DNA of 64,000 nucleotides, from NCBI GenBank assembly GCA_947396885.1, contig OX377202.1:110874221-110938220 (forward strand), written 5' to 3'. Position numbers and translations under genes: made by a program. The first letter of the stretch is position 1; every line of letters starts with the position of its first letter. The notes beneath the pieces are model-generated. The model saw nothing but the letters and a program-made list of their open reading frames with translations. It did no database searches and had not been told where the DNA came from. The DNA comes from Heligmosomoides polygyrus polygyrus. Lineage: Eukaryota > Nematoda > Chromadorea > Rhabditida > Heligmosomidae. Of this stretch, positions 10,730 through 21,299 are shown piece by piece.

Positions 10730-11630
10730 GGTGGTGCAAAAATTCCAATTGCGCTTGAAATAATATAATACTCGAAGTCAACAAAAGATTTGGTTGAGGA
10801 ATTGGGGCCTTGACAAACTTGGCGCTTTCGAAATCAAGCTGACCACCTACAAGAATTAAACGGTCGTTTTCTATTAAACTAGTCATTCTCCGAGAATCTT
10901 AGAATAATTTTCCGTTCAACGAAAATTCAGTATGATTTTCATTGTGATTTTTAATTCACCTACCTCAATAAGTGCGTAGGCTGTTTGTAGTTTTATAAAA
11001 GGATTATATTCAAAGAAGGAAGTTTGTGGCTTATTTTAAAGTGGAAAAAGACTGCGATTATTGGCCTTATTAAATGGAGAGGTTGGGCCATGCGACCGTT
11101 TAGCTACTCGTGATTTTCGTTTGATTGATAGTAAATATTGCTCACTTGGAACAACGAAGTGAAAGATGTTTTTACAGCTGTTTTCTTGTCGTGTTGTTGC
11201 CAATTGTGAAACCTGAAACGACAGAATTTTTGCTATCAATCCAGTGAAAATCGCCACGAGATATACAAGGGTATGGCGCGATCACTTATTTTAATGCGCT
11301 AAGAATTTTTGTCTTCCTGCGTCTTAAAATAAACATTAACTCATTATTTCTATTGAAAATAAAATTTTTATAAAAATTTCAACAATATATTCACTATAAG
11401 GGGTAGGTGATTTAAAAATTCGTGCAAAATTTTCTTTGAGCAAAAAATTACTTTAGCCTTTTAGGAGAGCTTTTAGTTCAATATGGAAGAAGCTGGTTTT
11501 GGCTTCAAGGATGGTCGGTTTGTAGTCAAAAGCGTAAAGCTTGCTTGGAAGGGTGTCCAGTTTGATTTGAGAAGTCTCTAATTTGACGTGAAAAGGCGTG
11601 TCCCAAAAATGTGAGCACTGCTTGGATGGT
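10730..11630. mobile_element. FB-A: AT-rich fold-back element with long inverted arms
   Basis: Left and right arms are inverted copies of a sequence recurring throughout the window. Reading right, the core is a TTTGAGCAAAAAATTA block, then an AGGAGAGCTT region, short GTGTCCAGTTTGATTTGA units, and an end near ATTTGACGTGAAAA. The left arm carries the same blocks reversed (10735-10985). The centre (11030-11270) has the GGCCATGCGACC and GATTTTCGTTTGATTGATAG blocks also found in other copies. Non-coding. End points are uncertain. Confidence 0.5.
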
Positions 11631-12276
11631 GATAACTTTCGTGCCAGTAAAGATATATAAAAATGTAGGAATTCATTAGAAAGCGCAAGAAAATAGAAGT
11701 TTTCTGAGATGTGAGACGCAGGGATCACACCACTCACACGTAACTCTCGAATTTTACCCTCGATTGCTTGTTTTTCGCTTGAGCACTTCTCCTAAGTTTT
11801 CTATGTGGCCGTGTCGATTGATTTGTGCTTCTTTTAAAATTTAAAACTCGAAAGCACACAACAGATTGAGGCAAAATTCAAATGTGTATCCTAAAAAATG
11901 CAGATGCTGCTTGAGCGGTTCTAACATTGCTGCCAACAAAGCTATTGTAGATTTTTGAGATTTATATAAAAGTACAGAAAAGCGAGAATTTTGTTACGAG
12001 TAAATGATCAAAATTGCGCCATGCACCTGTTGAAAACCTTGCATTTCAGACTCGATTAATTGTTCGTGGGTTGAATGCTCGCTATGATATTTTTGATATT
12101 TGGCCAACGAAACCTATGCTGGGCTTTTTTTAACGTTTAATTTTATAATCCACTATATTCATGTAAACCTTAAAACTATGTAAATATCCAAAACCTTTAC
12201 TATCCGGTATCCGGTCCATCCAAACTTCGTCCGGAGAGGTTATTCAGGATGCTGAACACGATGCTGATGTCTTTCT
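11631..12276. other. AT-rich spacer, possibly more FB-A-like sequence
   Basis: Short blocks such as GTGAGCACTGCTTGG and TGCAGATGCTGCTTGAGCGG repeat a TGG(T/C)GATAAC-type motif about 290 bases apart, suggesting a diverged direct duplication. No gene is supported. Confidence 0.3.
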
Positions 12277-12570
12277 GGGGCCGGATTCATCAACGAGAAC
12301 GGAGGTAAATCTTATCACCGTCAGCGGCTCACTAACCGCGAGTTCACCGTACCGTAAGTGATGGCAATTCGTTGCGACTGGGTCACCGTTTAGCCGTGGA
12401 GCCCAACCGCTGCGCCCCGGTAGCGGTTACCGGGTACTCCAACCTAGTAACGGATACGCCGGATCTAGGGCCGGATTTAACTAACCACGTTTTGATGAAT
12501 CGGCCGAACGGCGGGTTTCGTGGTTAGTTGCGCCACTTACAGCCGGTAAGTGGTTGATGAATCCGGCTCC
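12277..12570. mobile_element. MITE with GGGGCCGGATTCATCAAC termini
   Basis: About 294 bp bounded by GGGGCCGGATTCATCAAC at 12277-12294 and its near-exact reverse complement at 12553-12570. Internally, GGCCGGATTTAACTAACCACG and CGTGGTTAGTTGCGCC form a second nested inverted pair. A shorter relative with the same ends lies at 63486-63654. Non-coding; superfamily not assigned. Confidence 0.75.
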
Positions 12571-12639
12571 TGGACGACTAAGGCTGGTTTCCCTCTTAAT
12601 CGATAGTCGTGTCAGTATCACTGACTTTTCAATTCAACT

Positions 12640-13020
12640 ACTCAGTAGGTGAAGACACTGTTCGAAATTTTATGAAAATTTTATTTTTTGAGGAAAAATA
12701 ATGGATTAAAGCTTGTCATAAAGAGCAGGAAGGCGGCTATTTTTTAGAGCAAAAAAACAGGTTGCGCCATGCCCTCCTCCAAGACCTCGCGATTGTGATT
12801 TGATTGATAGTAGAATTTCTGTTCGCATAGAGTTTGACGTTTGTTAACGATACAACAGGAAGCACTGTAAATTACACAATATCCTCGATTAGATGGCTGA
12901 AGTAAGTGGCATTTACACTATCAATCGAATAAAAGTTGAGGCGAAATTTTTGAGTGCATGGCGCAAGCTTTTCTTTTGTTGCACTGTTTGGTGGCTTGTT
13001 TGCTGTGCTTCACGACATTA
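12640..13020. repeat. FB-A internal fragment
   Basis: Contains the recurrent internal blocks GTTGCGCCATGCCCTCC, GATTGTGATTTGATTGATAG, GTTCGCATAGAGTTTGACG and, on the other side, ATCGAATAAAAGTTGAGG with a GCATGGCGCAAGC block. This matches the centre of FB-A copies at 11030-11270, 35640-35930 and 43980-44110. Confidence 0.45.
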
Positions 13021-14735
13021 TTATTTTTTCCTAAAATAAAAATTAAATTTAATAATACATATAAAAACAATAATAAATAAAAATAATATTAAATTATAGA
13101 ATAATGGGGGGTACCCGACCGTAGCTGTTGATACGAACATTTGCATGATGTTTGGCATCTCAAATGTGTGCTTAGACGAAGTTTGGGTCACGGTCTGTCG
13201 TGTCACATTTGTGCATCGCGTTTCGCCCCCGGGCTGGACATGCAAAAATCACTCTCGTCCTCAACTTGTTAATAGCGAAATTGTGGCAAGCGTTGAGCCC
13301 ATGAACAGCCAATCGAGCGTAAAATGCAAACATTCAGACGAATGCATGGCGTAATCCTCAACTTTTATTTTCTTGCACTTTCACCTGAGTTTTAAAAATT
13401 TTCACTGTCTTTATTGGCAGCAGAGTCCTCGCCTTTCAAGCAGTGTTCACATTTTTTGAGACACCCATAATGGGGAAGGCTGCACTATGCTAAGCAAAGC
13501 TAATGGAGTGTTTTAAGAAGTTTTTGGGTGCCTATATTGTTTCTCGGAAAGCGCCCATTTCTGATGTTAATTCGACAGGTGCTGCTCGAGCTCCTTGCCT
13601 TCGCCCGAATGAAACATTCGGGCTCAGTGGGAGTTTATTGTGAATTCTAAGCGGCCAACTTTTTCTTGTAGTTTAGCTCTTGGCTCGTATATTCCACCAC
13701 ATAGTCATTTCGCATAGGTTTCCTCGATTCCTTTCGACAAGACCTCTATCTCGACTTTCTCGAGATTGTAGGATTTAAAAAAAAGCATGCAGCTTTGGCG
13801 TTATCAGTTTTTTCGCGCTTGGGAAACATGAACTCATTTTAAAAGACCATCTAAAAGGTCACCTGGAAATTTCACACTATGCCAATCTTATTACCTCTGT
13901 TTCATCTACTTTCTCATGTACCACTTTGTTGTGCTCTCATACATATAATCTTTTTCTATACATTTATATAGCTGTGGTTTAATTGCCCAAGTTTGAGGAG
14001 AAATCGTCCGACGATGTCTCTTGTATGTGTATGTCAAGGACACGCATCGAAAACTGAACTACCACAAACTAGCTTAAACTCTGTTGTCCAGGTTGAAAGA
14101 ATTTTTTAAAAAGCGCACGTACGTACTTGCAGTCATCGAAGTTTTAAGAAACAGTATGGGAATGGCCTGTCCGTTGGAAAATGGTCTGGTAGCAGAGTTT
14201 TTGACGAGAAGTACAGGCTTCTTCGAGGTCTTCCTTCGTGCTGAACAAGTGGGTATGAAGCAGTTCGCTCTAGTGCGTGCACTTTACCTGCCATTCCGCC
14301 GCGCATGAGCTATTGACGTCCGCATTCCCGCGAATGTTCCCGTCAATCCTCATTCAGAAGAAATGTCGGCGATTATCAAAGGCTAGGAGCCTTAAGCCAC
14401 CAATGTGTGTCGTTGTCCTGTGGATGTCGTTAAAAACAGGCTAAACTCTTCAACTCCGAAACTGTGCATCCCTTCAGTTTCCTTTTCATGCGATTCAGTT
14501 GGTGGAGGACTTTGATTGCTCTTCACCATCCCAATGAATCAGCCGCTTTTTACGTTTGTCATATTCTTGGCCCAAACCTAAAGTACTGACTGAAATGACT
14601 GCCTAGATCTAGAATATTGTTAAACAGTCGAATGTGCGCTTTTGTTAATAAATGGTATCTGCTAGCTAATTCATTAGAAAGTTGTAGGAACCCCTTTCTT
14701 TCTCTAAGTTCTTTCTCTAATATCGTTGTTAATTG
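13021..14735. other. Unassigned stretch with weak FB-A similarity near 13340-13560
   Basis: The 13450-13560 segment (CACCCATAATGGGGAAGG, then TAATGGAGTGTTTTAAGAAG and TCTCGGAAAGCGCCCATTTC) recurs at 25440-25560, indicating a dispersed repeat. No supported coding region was found. The open frame at 14084-14308 has no splice support. Confidence 0.35.
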
Positions 14736-14939
14736 TCATTCATTTTTATTCAAGAACGCTTCAATTTTTTGAAAGAGTGCTGAGAATGTGTATTGCTCCC
14801 TCTCCTGCCAAATACAATCATCTTCAAAAACTTCGATTAGCTTCACCTTTTCATGCTCATCTGGCATCAGATGAGTAGTTGGCTTAGATTGGAATCGCTT
14901 CTTCTGCCACATACCTCGACGGTTCATTGCACACCTCAA
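14736..14939 (-). CDS. Candidate host coding exon, function unknown
   Basis: The minus-strand frame ends in a TGA at 14736 and has clear coding character. It reads RGMWQKKRFQSKPTTHLMPD, then EHEKVKLIEVFEDDCIWQER and EQYTFSALFQKIEAFLNKNE before the stop: a charged, well-mixed composition unlike the surrounding AT-rich DNA. A possible acceptor (CAAGTTTGAG) precedes GTGTGCAATGAAC at the 5' side, which would make this a terminal exon. Alternatively it starts at the ATG of MNRRGMWQ. I do not recognise the protein, and no partner exon could be joined with confidence. Confidence 0.4.
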   Translation of the reverse strand: MRCAMNRRGMWQKKRFQSKPTTHLMPDEHEKVKLIEVFEDDCIWQEREQYTFSALFQKIEAFLNKNE

Positions 14940-15299
14940 ACTTGGGTAATCAACTTAACAAAATGTGCGTGTATGTTGCACAAATGTGAGTTAAGTGACG
15001 AATGAATGATTGAGAGGAACAATTGAAATAGATATAATAACGAGAAAAAGTTGTAAAAAAAGAAAAATTGAGTTGAAAGGTTAAAAAGAAATTGAAAAAT
15101 ACAATTTTACAGGCGCATCATGTTGCTCTGGGAGAACAAAATTATGATTGAAGTGCATGTCACTGTACGGAGTGCGGCGTTTAAATCATGCTGAGTTTAA
15201 AGAAATTTATTAATACAAAAAAATGGAATAAAAATTTTTTAACACACATATAGAAGGATATCTTAAGAGTAAAACTACTCAATATATATTCAGTTGGCT
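14940..15299. other. AT-rich spacer
   Basis: No supported feature. Confidence 0.3.
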
Positions 15300-15755
15300 G
15301 CAGTGACCGCCTCCATCCTGAAGCGCTCGCAGGTTCTCTTCAAATGGGCGCCGTATATGTTTCTGAATGCTCCTTCAATAGCGGTGTGAGGAGATGCGAC
15401 ATTAGGTGCCTCGTCTTGTTAGCAGCCCTTTTTCGACTGTGCTACCAACGTGAAAGTCCACGCGGGATTCACCTCCGGGCTATTCGGGGGCCAGAACACC
15501 TTGGGCCAAAACATGTCCAAGCCATCGGACAGTCGGTTTTGGACGAAAAGGCGTTGTCCTGCTGGAAGACATTTGGTCTCCCTGAGGCTACAGCCACCAT
15601 CCACGGTTTTACAGCAGTCTGCAAAACTCGCAGATAAACTCCTTTGGTGGCAGTCTATCTTTTCTCGAAGAAATGTTGCGGCATGGCATCATCCTCACTG
15701 GGCACAACACCGAAGACGTGAACAATTCCTGGAGATTTTGTTCCAGCAACAATCT
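15300..15755 (-). pseudogene. Tc1-like transposase remnant
   Basis: The minus strand, in shifting frames, carries the C-terminal half of a Tc1/mariner-superfamily transposase. HVFGVVPSEDDAMPQHFFEK is followed after a stop by VYLRVLQTAVKPWMVAVASG and RPNVFQQDNA (second catalytic Asp block). A frame change then leads to VFWPPNSPEVNP (third acidic block of the WPPxSPDLNP type) and a tail with AFRNIYGAHLKRTCERF. Stops and frameshifts show an old, dead copy. Its upstream half is replaced by a SINE1 head at about 15770. Confidence 0.65.
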
Positions 15756-15769
15756 GGACGTCCTCGGGA

Positions 15770-15855
15770 TGATTTGCGGGCGGTGATTCCGAACCGTGGA
15801 ACAGGAATCGGGTTCACGCGATAGCTGGCGCCTCCTCCGACTGTGCTACACACTG
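15770..15855 (-). repeat. SINE1 head fragment, minus strand
   Basis: The reverse complement reads TGTGTAGCACAGTCGGAGGA, then GGCGCCAGCTATCGCGTGAA, matching the SINE1 5' end. Its 5' end faces the MITE at 15868-16372, and it mirrors the + strand head at 16386-16445. Confidence 0.65.
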
Positions 15856-15867
15856 CTATTCAAAATA

Positions 15868-16372
15868 TTAGGTCGCTGCAGAAGTTCTCGCCATTTTCAA
15901 GGCACCACATTTCTTTAGCTTTACAAAAAAAGCGAGACGTCAAGAAACGAAATAACCGCCATTATGTTCTATCGCTCTTCTTCACCTTTCAGGTCGACTC
16001 CCGACTCCTCAGCGTAGAACTTTGCTGGGTTTGATTCGAAAAAGCCAGCCAGCGTTCCATGTTGTCCTCGTCATCGAACGTTTTTCCTTGCGTTGCATTG
16101 GCGAGAAACAGGAAAAGGTGGTGGTCTGTTGGTGCACTACCTTTTCTTCCGAAACGTGCTTGCCGTCAAAGAGGACTGATCACTCTAACGGTGATTGTTC
16201 GCTGTTGGTGCCCTCCTCACAGTCATCATCAGGTGTCCAGTCGAATCCACCTCCTCATTGAAACGCACCTATGAAACCAACTGGATGATACGTGTAGAAA
16301 GGTCCCACTTTTATTATACTTCCTATAACCTGTGGTGCCTTGAAAATGTCGAGAACTTCTGCAGCGACCTAA
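15868..16372. mobile_element. Mariner-like MITE, 505 bp
   Basis: Inverted termini begin TTAGGTCGCTGCAGAAGTTC at 15868 and end in the reverse complement at 16372. The match continues through CTCG(C/A)CATTTTCAAGGCACCA. TA dinucleotides flank both ends (15866-15867 and 16373-16374). The TTAGG...CCTAA ends and TA duplication fit a mariner-type origin. No transposase frame is visible. The flanks outside the element are themselves inverted. Confidence 0.8.
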
Positions 16373-16385
16373 TATTTTGAATAGT

Positions 16386-16445
16386 CATGTGTAGCACAGT
16401 CGGAGGAGGCGCCGGCTATCGTGTAAACGAGGAGGCGCCACCGCG
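16386..16445 (+). repeat. SINE1 head fragment, plus strand
   Basis: TGTGTAGCACAGTCGGAGGA followed by GGCGCCGGCTATCGTG, the SINE1 A-box end. It is head-to-head with 15770-15855 across the MITE. Confidence 0.6.
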
Positions 16446-16464
16446 TGCAAAAATTTGCAAAAAT

Positions 16465-16560
16465 GCAGGCATCACGCGAACTCGAACTGAAAAACCCGCC
16501 AATGTGCTCATATGAGGTGACCCTCCTACCAACTGCGCCGCCGAGACACATCTCGCTGGG
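16465..16560 (-). other. tRNA-like sequence, probably a decayed SINE head
   Basis: On the minus strand, CGGCGCAGTTGGTAGGA resembles a tRNA A box, and CAGTTCGAGTTCGCG, about 45 bases later, resembles a B box. A convincing acceptor stem is lacking, so this is a tRNA-derived relic rather than a gene. Confidence 0.35.
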
Positions 16561-16574
16561 TGTCATAGAGGTTC

Positions 16575-17214
16575 ATGAGTGTTGCGCGCACGCCTTCAGA
16601 CCCCCTTTTCAGGTCTTTAAAGAAGCGTTCAGCAAAAACTAGCTGTGGTTCTGGACTCCGCTCACAGGGCCCTACATCCTGTCAAAGTAGCATCGCAAAA
16701 GCTCACCTTGAGTTGGGAACCTTTCCTTGTCAGTGTCTTGCACCTGCTCCTGTGGATGTGTACAGAGTAGACTGCGTACTACATATCGTACGTAAAAGTG
16801 GAGATTATACTTACGATTAACTATATTTTCTTTAAAAAGAGGGTTAATTAGCAGATCAGGCAGAGTACATCGAACTCAGTACTCAGTAAGGATTCGAACA
16901 TTCGGTTCTCTTTAAAGCTGCATCTGATTTTCTTTTTCTTCAACAAATAGTTGGTGGTTCTGTGTGTTCTTATCCATTAAATGCATTTTTCGATCATTTT
17001 TGAGCGTTCTTTGTTAGTTTTTCTAGTTTTGACACTATGCTAGTGTATCACCACCATTATGCCTGCTACTGTGTTTTGAGTGCGTCTGAGGACGTATTTA
17101 GTAAATAAATCACTGAAACTGAACTGATGCTATGGATCTGCGACTCCCTTTATCAACATCTTCTTCCAGTTTGTTCGAACTTGACTATTTTGTCGCGTTT
17201 CTGCACTATTTTAG
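16575..17214. other. Unassigned stretch upstream of a candidate exon
   Basis: Includes a short frame ending at 16820 (CVLHIVRKSGDYTYD) and an acceptor-like TTTTCAG at 16607-16613. Neither was strong enough to call an exon. Confidence 0.25.
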
Positions 17215-17396
17215 GTGCTACTGAGCGTGGTAATCCAAGCCAGCTAGAAGCGACTTTCGCTGATCGAATGGAATTTCTGTTCATTTCTGTTGATTTCCCC
17301 AGTGGGCGGAAAAAACAGAATCCGACCGGCAACGTCACGGCCACCATGCACTTCTCCGTCGTTTACGATCCCCGTTTCGTATCCTGGGGCTCTTAG
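17215..17396 (+). CDS. Candidate terminal exon of a host gene
   Basis: An acceptor CTATTTTAG ends at 17214. The open frame after it reads ATERGNPSQLEATFADRMEF, LFISVDFPSGRKKQNPTGNV and TATMHFSVVYDPRFVSWGS, then a TAG at 17394-17396. Many third positions are C or G and the composition is protein-like, in contrast to the AT-rich surroundings. Length is two bases plus 60 codons including the stop. No matching upstream exon or family was identified. The opposite strand is also open over part of this stretch, which lowers confidence. Confidence 0.4.
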
Positions 17397-18302
17397 GATT
17401 TCGATGCCGAAATTCGTATCGTATTCGTATTAGTACACCCTATTCTCATTCATGGATTTGCTTATTCTTTGAAATTCGGGATTTCCTCCTGAAGAACTGT
17501 GGAAATAGGTGGTGAACTGCAGTAAGCGCCTAGATGCTGCATTAAGGAAAAATTTAACAAACTCAACTACTAAACTACTCAGCTTGATGTAAGCTCTCTT
17601 CAAAGTCACGACGTCTGTAAAATATTGTATACGAATAGGTTGACTTTAGTAAGTGGTCAGAAGCACATGCCTGGAGGGATGGAAGACTTAGTTGGCCAGG
17701 ACGGGAAGACAGAATCAAGAGTCTTGAATTGACGGGCAAGCGAAAAGCCGAGTGCCAAAGTTGCCCAATAGGCCCATTTTTCCTCTCGAACACGGGATTG
17801 TCAAACATTTCGCATTGAGTTTTCACATCTGGTCCACGATTTGGAGAACGTCCTGATGCTGCTTTGATATCTATATCGTCATCGTTGTGATCTAAGTTCC
17901 TCGTTTTTGCAGTTGCAGGTAGTAGAAGGAATACAGAGAAGTTGAATAGATGACTCTGAGAACTTCTTCGTCTTCTTCGCAATTTTGTCGATTGTTTCGA
18001 CTTCTTCAAAGCCAGCCACCCTGCTACAGCAGGGTTGTTCAAGAGCAAGGCACACAAGTTTAGATTGTAGTTCGTACTTTTGGGATTTGTTTCCCTGACT
18101 TCTTCCTGTCATAAATATCCTTTCTTGATCTGCACTTGCTCGAGCTGCATGTCAAAACACTTTGTGTTTTACGATTTTTATGTACTAAGCTAATCATAGG
18201 TAAGCTAGCAATTTCAAAAGGGAGCTCACCCGGAACTTGACCTCTCTTTTGAGTTTTTTTTTTCGAAATTTTGAGGCCCACGTAGAAAGTACCCGTACTA
18301 TG
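17397..18302. other. Unassigned stretch with diverged SINE1-like blocks
   Basis: 17580-17790 on the minus strand has words reminiscent of the SINE1 body (GGAGGGATGGAAGACTTAG TTGGCC at 17672-17697), so it may be a very old copy. No gene supported. Confidence 0.3.
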
Positions 18303-18536
18303 AAACAATTCAAATCAGTTTCTTTAAGCCTCAATTGGCTAGTATCGAGGTTGTAAGCTGACACAACGATGTTTTGTTGCGATCAAAACTTCTAGCGCCA
18401 GGCGGGACTCGAACCCGCACCTCCCTCTGACCGGGCGTAGGCGCAGAGCATTCCCGCCCGGTCAGAGGGAGGTGCGGGTTCGAGTCCCGCCTGGTGCTCG
18501 AAGTTTTGATCGCAGCAAAACATCGTTGTGTGAGCT
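18303..18536. mobile_element. Inverted SINE2 dimer with perfect 13-bp target duplication
   Basis: Two SINE2 copies in opposite orientation, tRNA heads facing each other. The left copy reads on the minus strand from about 18438 down to 18303. The right copy reads on the plus strand from about 18445 to 18536. Arms of roughly 100 bp share GTGCGGGTTCGAGTCCCGCC, then GAAGTTTTGATCGC, and are separated by about 17 bases. TACCCGTACTATG is present at 18290-18302 and again at 18537-18549, so the whole palindrome appears to have been inserted as one unit. The right copy stops at AGCTTA, where the left copy continues to its full 3' end. Confidence 0.8.
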
Positions 18537-18598
18537 TACCCGTACTATGCTTTGAAGAATGGGCTTGTAATAGATTAGACTTATCAGGGTTTGAGTAG

Positions 18599-18805
18599 AT
18601 GATCTCCCACCCAATTCGGTTCAGCATAAGCGGCGAGGATGGCGACGTTAGCAGCGACACTTCTCTTTCTGACAATCGAGCAATCAGCTCTGCTCGCCCA
18701 CTGCTCGCAACATTGAAACCGCTTGCTCGAAAAGCCAAAACAACACGGACGCGGAGTGGGAGGGTCCTCATGGAGTTCCTTTCCAGAATCCCCACTGCAG
18801 CTTGA
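18599..18805 (+). CDS. Weak candidate exon
   Basis: An acceptor-like TTGAGTAG precedes a frame reading MISHPIRFSISGEDGDVSSD, TSLSDNRAISSARPLLATLK and on to FLSRIPTAA, stop at 18803-18805. It is serine-rich with a basic stretch. The minus strand is open across the same span, so the coding strand is uncertain. No family recognised. Confidence 0.2.
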   Translation: MISHPIRFSISGEDGDVSSDTSLSDNRAISSARPLLATLKPLARKAKTTRTRSGRVLMEFLSRIPTAA

Positions 18806-18865
18806 GTTCTCGAAATACTTGTGCTGGACAGCGATTTCTCGGCGTTGGCGTGTTGCTGAAGCACA

Positions 18866-19204
18866 TTGACTAGGAAGTTGTGGGAAACACTTGCTGCCGT
18901 TCTATCACCCAGTGCCCATTGCTCATTTTCGTAGTAAGATTTGGTGGAGAATCTGGCAGAGCAGGGAGTATACTGAATTCAGCTTCTTGTTGTCTTCCTC
19001 CTTCTTCATCGTACGTTTCCTCTTCATTGCTTTCTTCGTTTTCTTCCTCCTCTTACTCTCTTTCCTCCTTTGTTATTTGTCTTTTCGCCCGAAGACGACG
19101 CATCGTTAAGAAGACGACGAAATACCTGTGCAGCTATTCTCTTCAGAATTAGTGTGTGCAGTTCCGATGAGATGGTTTTCTTTTCCCATGCATTTACCAT
19201 CTTC
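18866..19204. other. Pyrimidine-rich spacer
   Basis: A strongly CT-biased tract at 18985-19075 creates leucine/serine-rich frames that are compositional artefacts. No gene called. Confidence 0.35.
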
Positions 19205-19995
19205 ACTCCAAATTAGACACTTTCAAACCATTTTGGACACTATTCTATGCAAGCTTCGCGCTTTTGAAATAAAGCTGAACAGCATCCCAAACCAAAGCAT
19301 TTTCCAGACTAAACTAGAGACTCTCCCAAACGGTTAGAATAATTTTTTATTTGAGAAAAATTTGGTATAATTTCTCTGAAATTTTAAAATTCATCTGCTT
19401 CAATAATTGGGCATTGTTTGAAAATTTTACTTTCCAAGAAAAAAATAATGCCGCAATTTTTGTTCACGCGGAGAAGCGCAGATACAAACGGTTGAACATA
19501 AAAAATTGTAAAAAAATACACAGATCCTCACTTGCCGCTTCGGGAAAGCAGCATTTACTCTAACGATCGAATTATGATCACGTTGATCCGTTCATCTAAA
19601 GGAGCGCATGGTGCGATCCTTTTTCCCAATACTTTAGATGATTGCTGCATTCATATGCAAATTTTAGTACAATTTTAGTAAAAATTTGAGCTTATTATTT
19701 TTTCTCAGAAAAAAATTTATAACATTTCTAACAGTGCGTTTACTTATTAGGGCAGTCGAATTTTAAAAAATTTCAAAGAAAGTTGAACTAAATTTTTATT
19801 GAGCAAAAATTATTCTAAGTGTTTTGGAGGGTTTTGTTCATGAATTAGTGTGCGCCGTTCCTATTTCATTTTTCATAATTCCTCATTTAATCTGGAAGGC
19901 GCTCGTTTTGATTTCAAAAATGCTCAAAATTTGATTTTAAAACGTCAACCTTGCTTAGGAAAGTGTCCAATTTCATTTGAAAGAGCCCTTTTTGA
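19205..19995. mobile_element. FB-A fold-back element, both arms
   Basis: The left arm (19205-19480) carries reversed FB-A blocks: AATTAGACACTTTCAAACCA, GGTTAGAATAATTTTTTAT and AATTTGGTATAATTTC. The right arm (19690-19995) carries them forward: TGAGCAAAAATTATTC, then GTGTCCAATTTCATTTGAAA and a terminal TTTTTGACGCAAAAATGG. The centre (19480-19690) includes GGAGCGCATGGTGCGATCC. Non-coding. Confidence 0.55.
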
Positions 19996-21299
19996 CGCAA
20001 AAATGGTATCAAAAAGCTGACTATCTTTTGCCTTTTCTTTTTTTCACCTTTCTTCGTTTCTCATTTGCTCTACACATTGTTCTTTACCAATCTTTGCATC
20101 CTTGATGCAATGCTCAGATGCGCCTTTTGAGCTGGTAAATTCTAGTTCCTTCAATTGTTGGCTGGTTTTCGCTATTCTAACAGCCTTTTCGCACACAAAA
20201 CTTTACTGCTGACACCTATTAACATTTAAAAACTGACTGCAAACCAAATAACTGGTTTACCGAAATGGGCGTCCTCGAATTTTGAAATTTTAAAGAATTG
20301 TATTTAAAGCCCAATTGGCTCAGATTATTTAAGAACCGTGCGTGCAATTTTCCCCTAGCGTCAAAAGGGAGGGATTGCAGCATCTTGCCCTATCTTTTCT
20401 CTTAGTCAACACGATAATTACATTGGCCTCCGAACTTCCTCCACGAAAAACTTGAGCGCCATATGACATTACTGCGAGGTCTTCTGCACTCCAAAGGTTT
20501 CATTTAGCGGAACATTCATTCATTACCGACAAACTTCACCCTCATCTGGTCTCTCTCACACGATGTGATGCAAATTTTCCGCCGTATTCAAATTTCCCCC
20601 CATTGCTGGTTGATTTTCGGCCACTGCAGTCGCAAGTGAAGTTGCTGATTACCGGAAACGACATCCGAAATCTGCTCTTTCTCTCGGGGTATTCTGGGCA
20701 AAACAGTGCGAAGTTGACACCATCGGTTCCTGTCAGGGGATGCAGTTGATGTTATTCTTTGCAACTAATACAGGCTGAAAGAAAAAGGATGCGAAATTTG
20801 CTATCAGTACCATTAATGATGTTTGGGAGTGAAGCGTAAATCAAACTGATCTCATGCTCTCTTTCACATGCGTTATCTATAAGCGCCAATGTTTCCATTT
20901 GTCCCTGTCGCGTGCCATAGCAGCTCACCCAGTTGGCTCTCCTCGTTGGGGAAACACGAGGTGCGTTATTCCTAAGCATAGCTTTTGCAGAGAGCTAGAG
21001 AGCTACCGATTAGCTCATTGGAGTGCATCCTGGAACCCGGATTTGTCAATGATTAGACCTTGGAGATGCGGGATAGAAGGGAACAATACCCATTCGCATA
21101 CCTTTAGGATTTCTCTAGCTTGGCCCGGGTTTGATGAGTCGGGCACTGAGGTTTTTTTTCCTTCAGCGGAATCCGGACCATGGCAGCTCGTATCCAGCGG
21201 ATGTCAGCGGAATGAGTTATCTGTCCGATCGGAGGGAATGACATTGGTCCTACGCGATACCATGTCCTTGTCGCATTCAACGTCACACGTGGCGATGCG
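19996..21299. other. Unassigned stretch
   Basis: The long + strand frame at 20854-21498 enters the repetitive (GCGACAAGA) region and is not protein-like. It is treated as chance. Confidence 0.3.

Noticed and set aside
18880..19152. Membrane-protein-like frames rich in Leu, Ser and Phe
   Set aside because: They arise from a CT-rich tract and are open in several frames at once.
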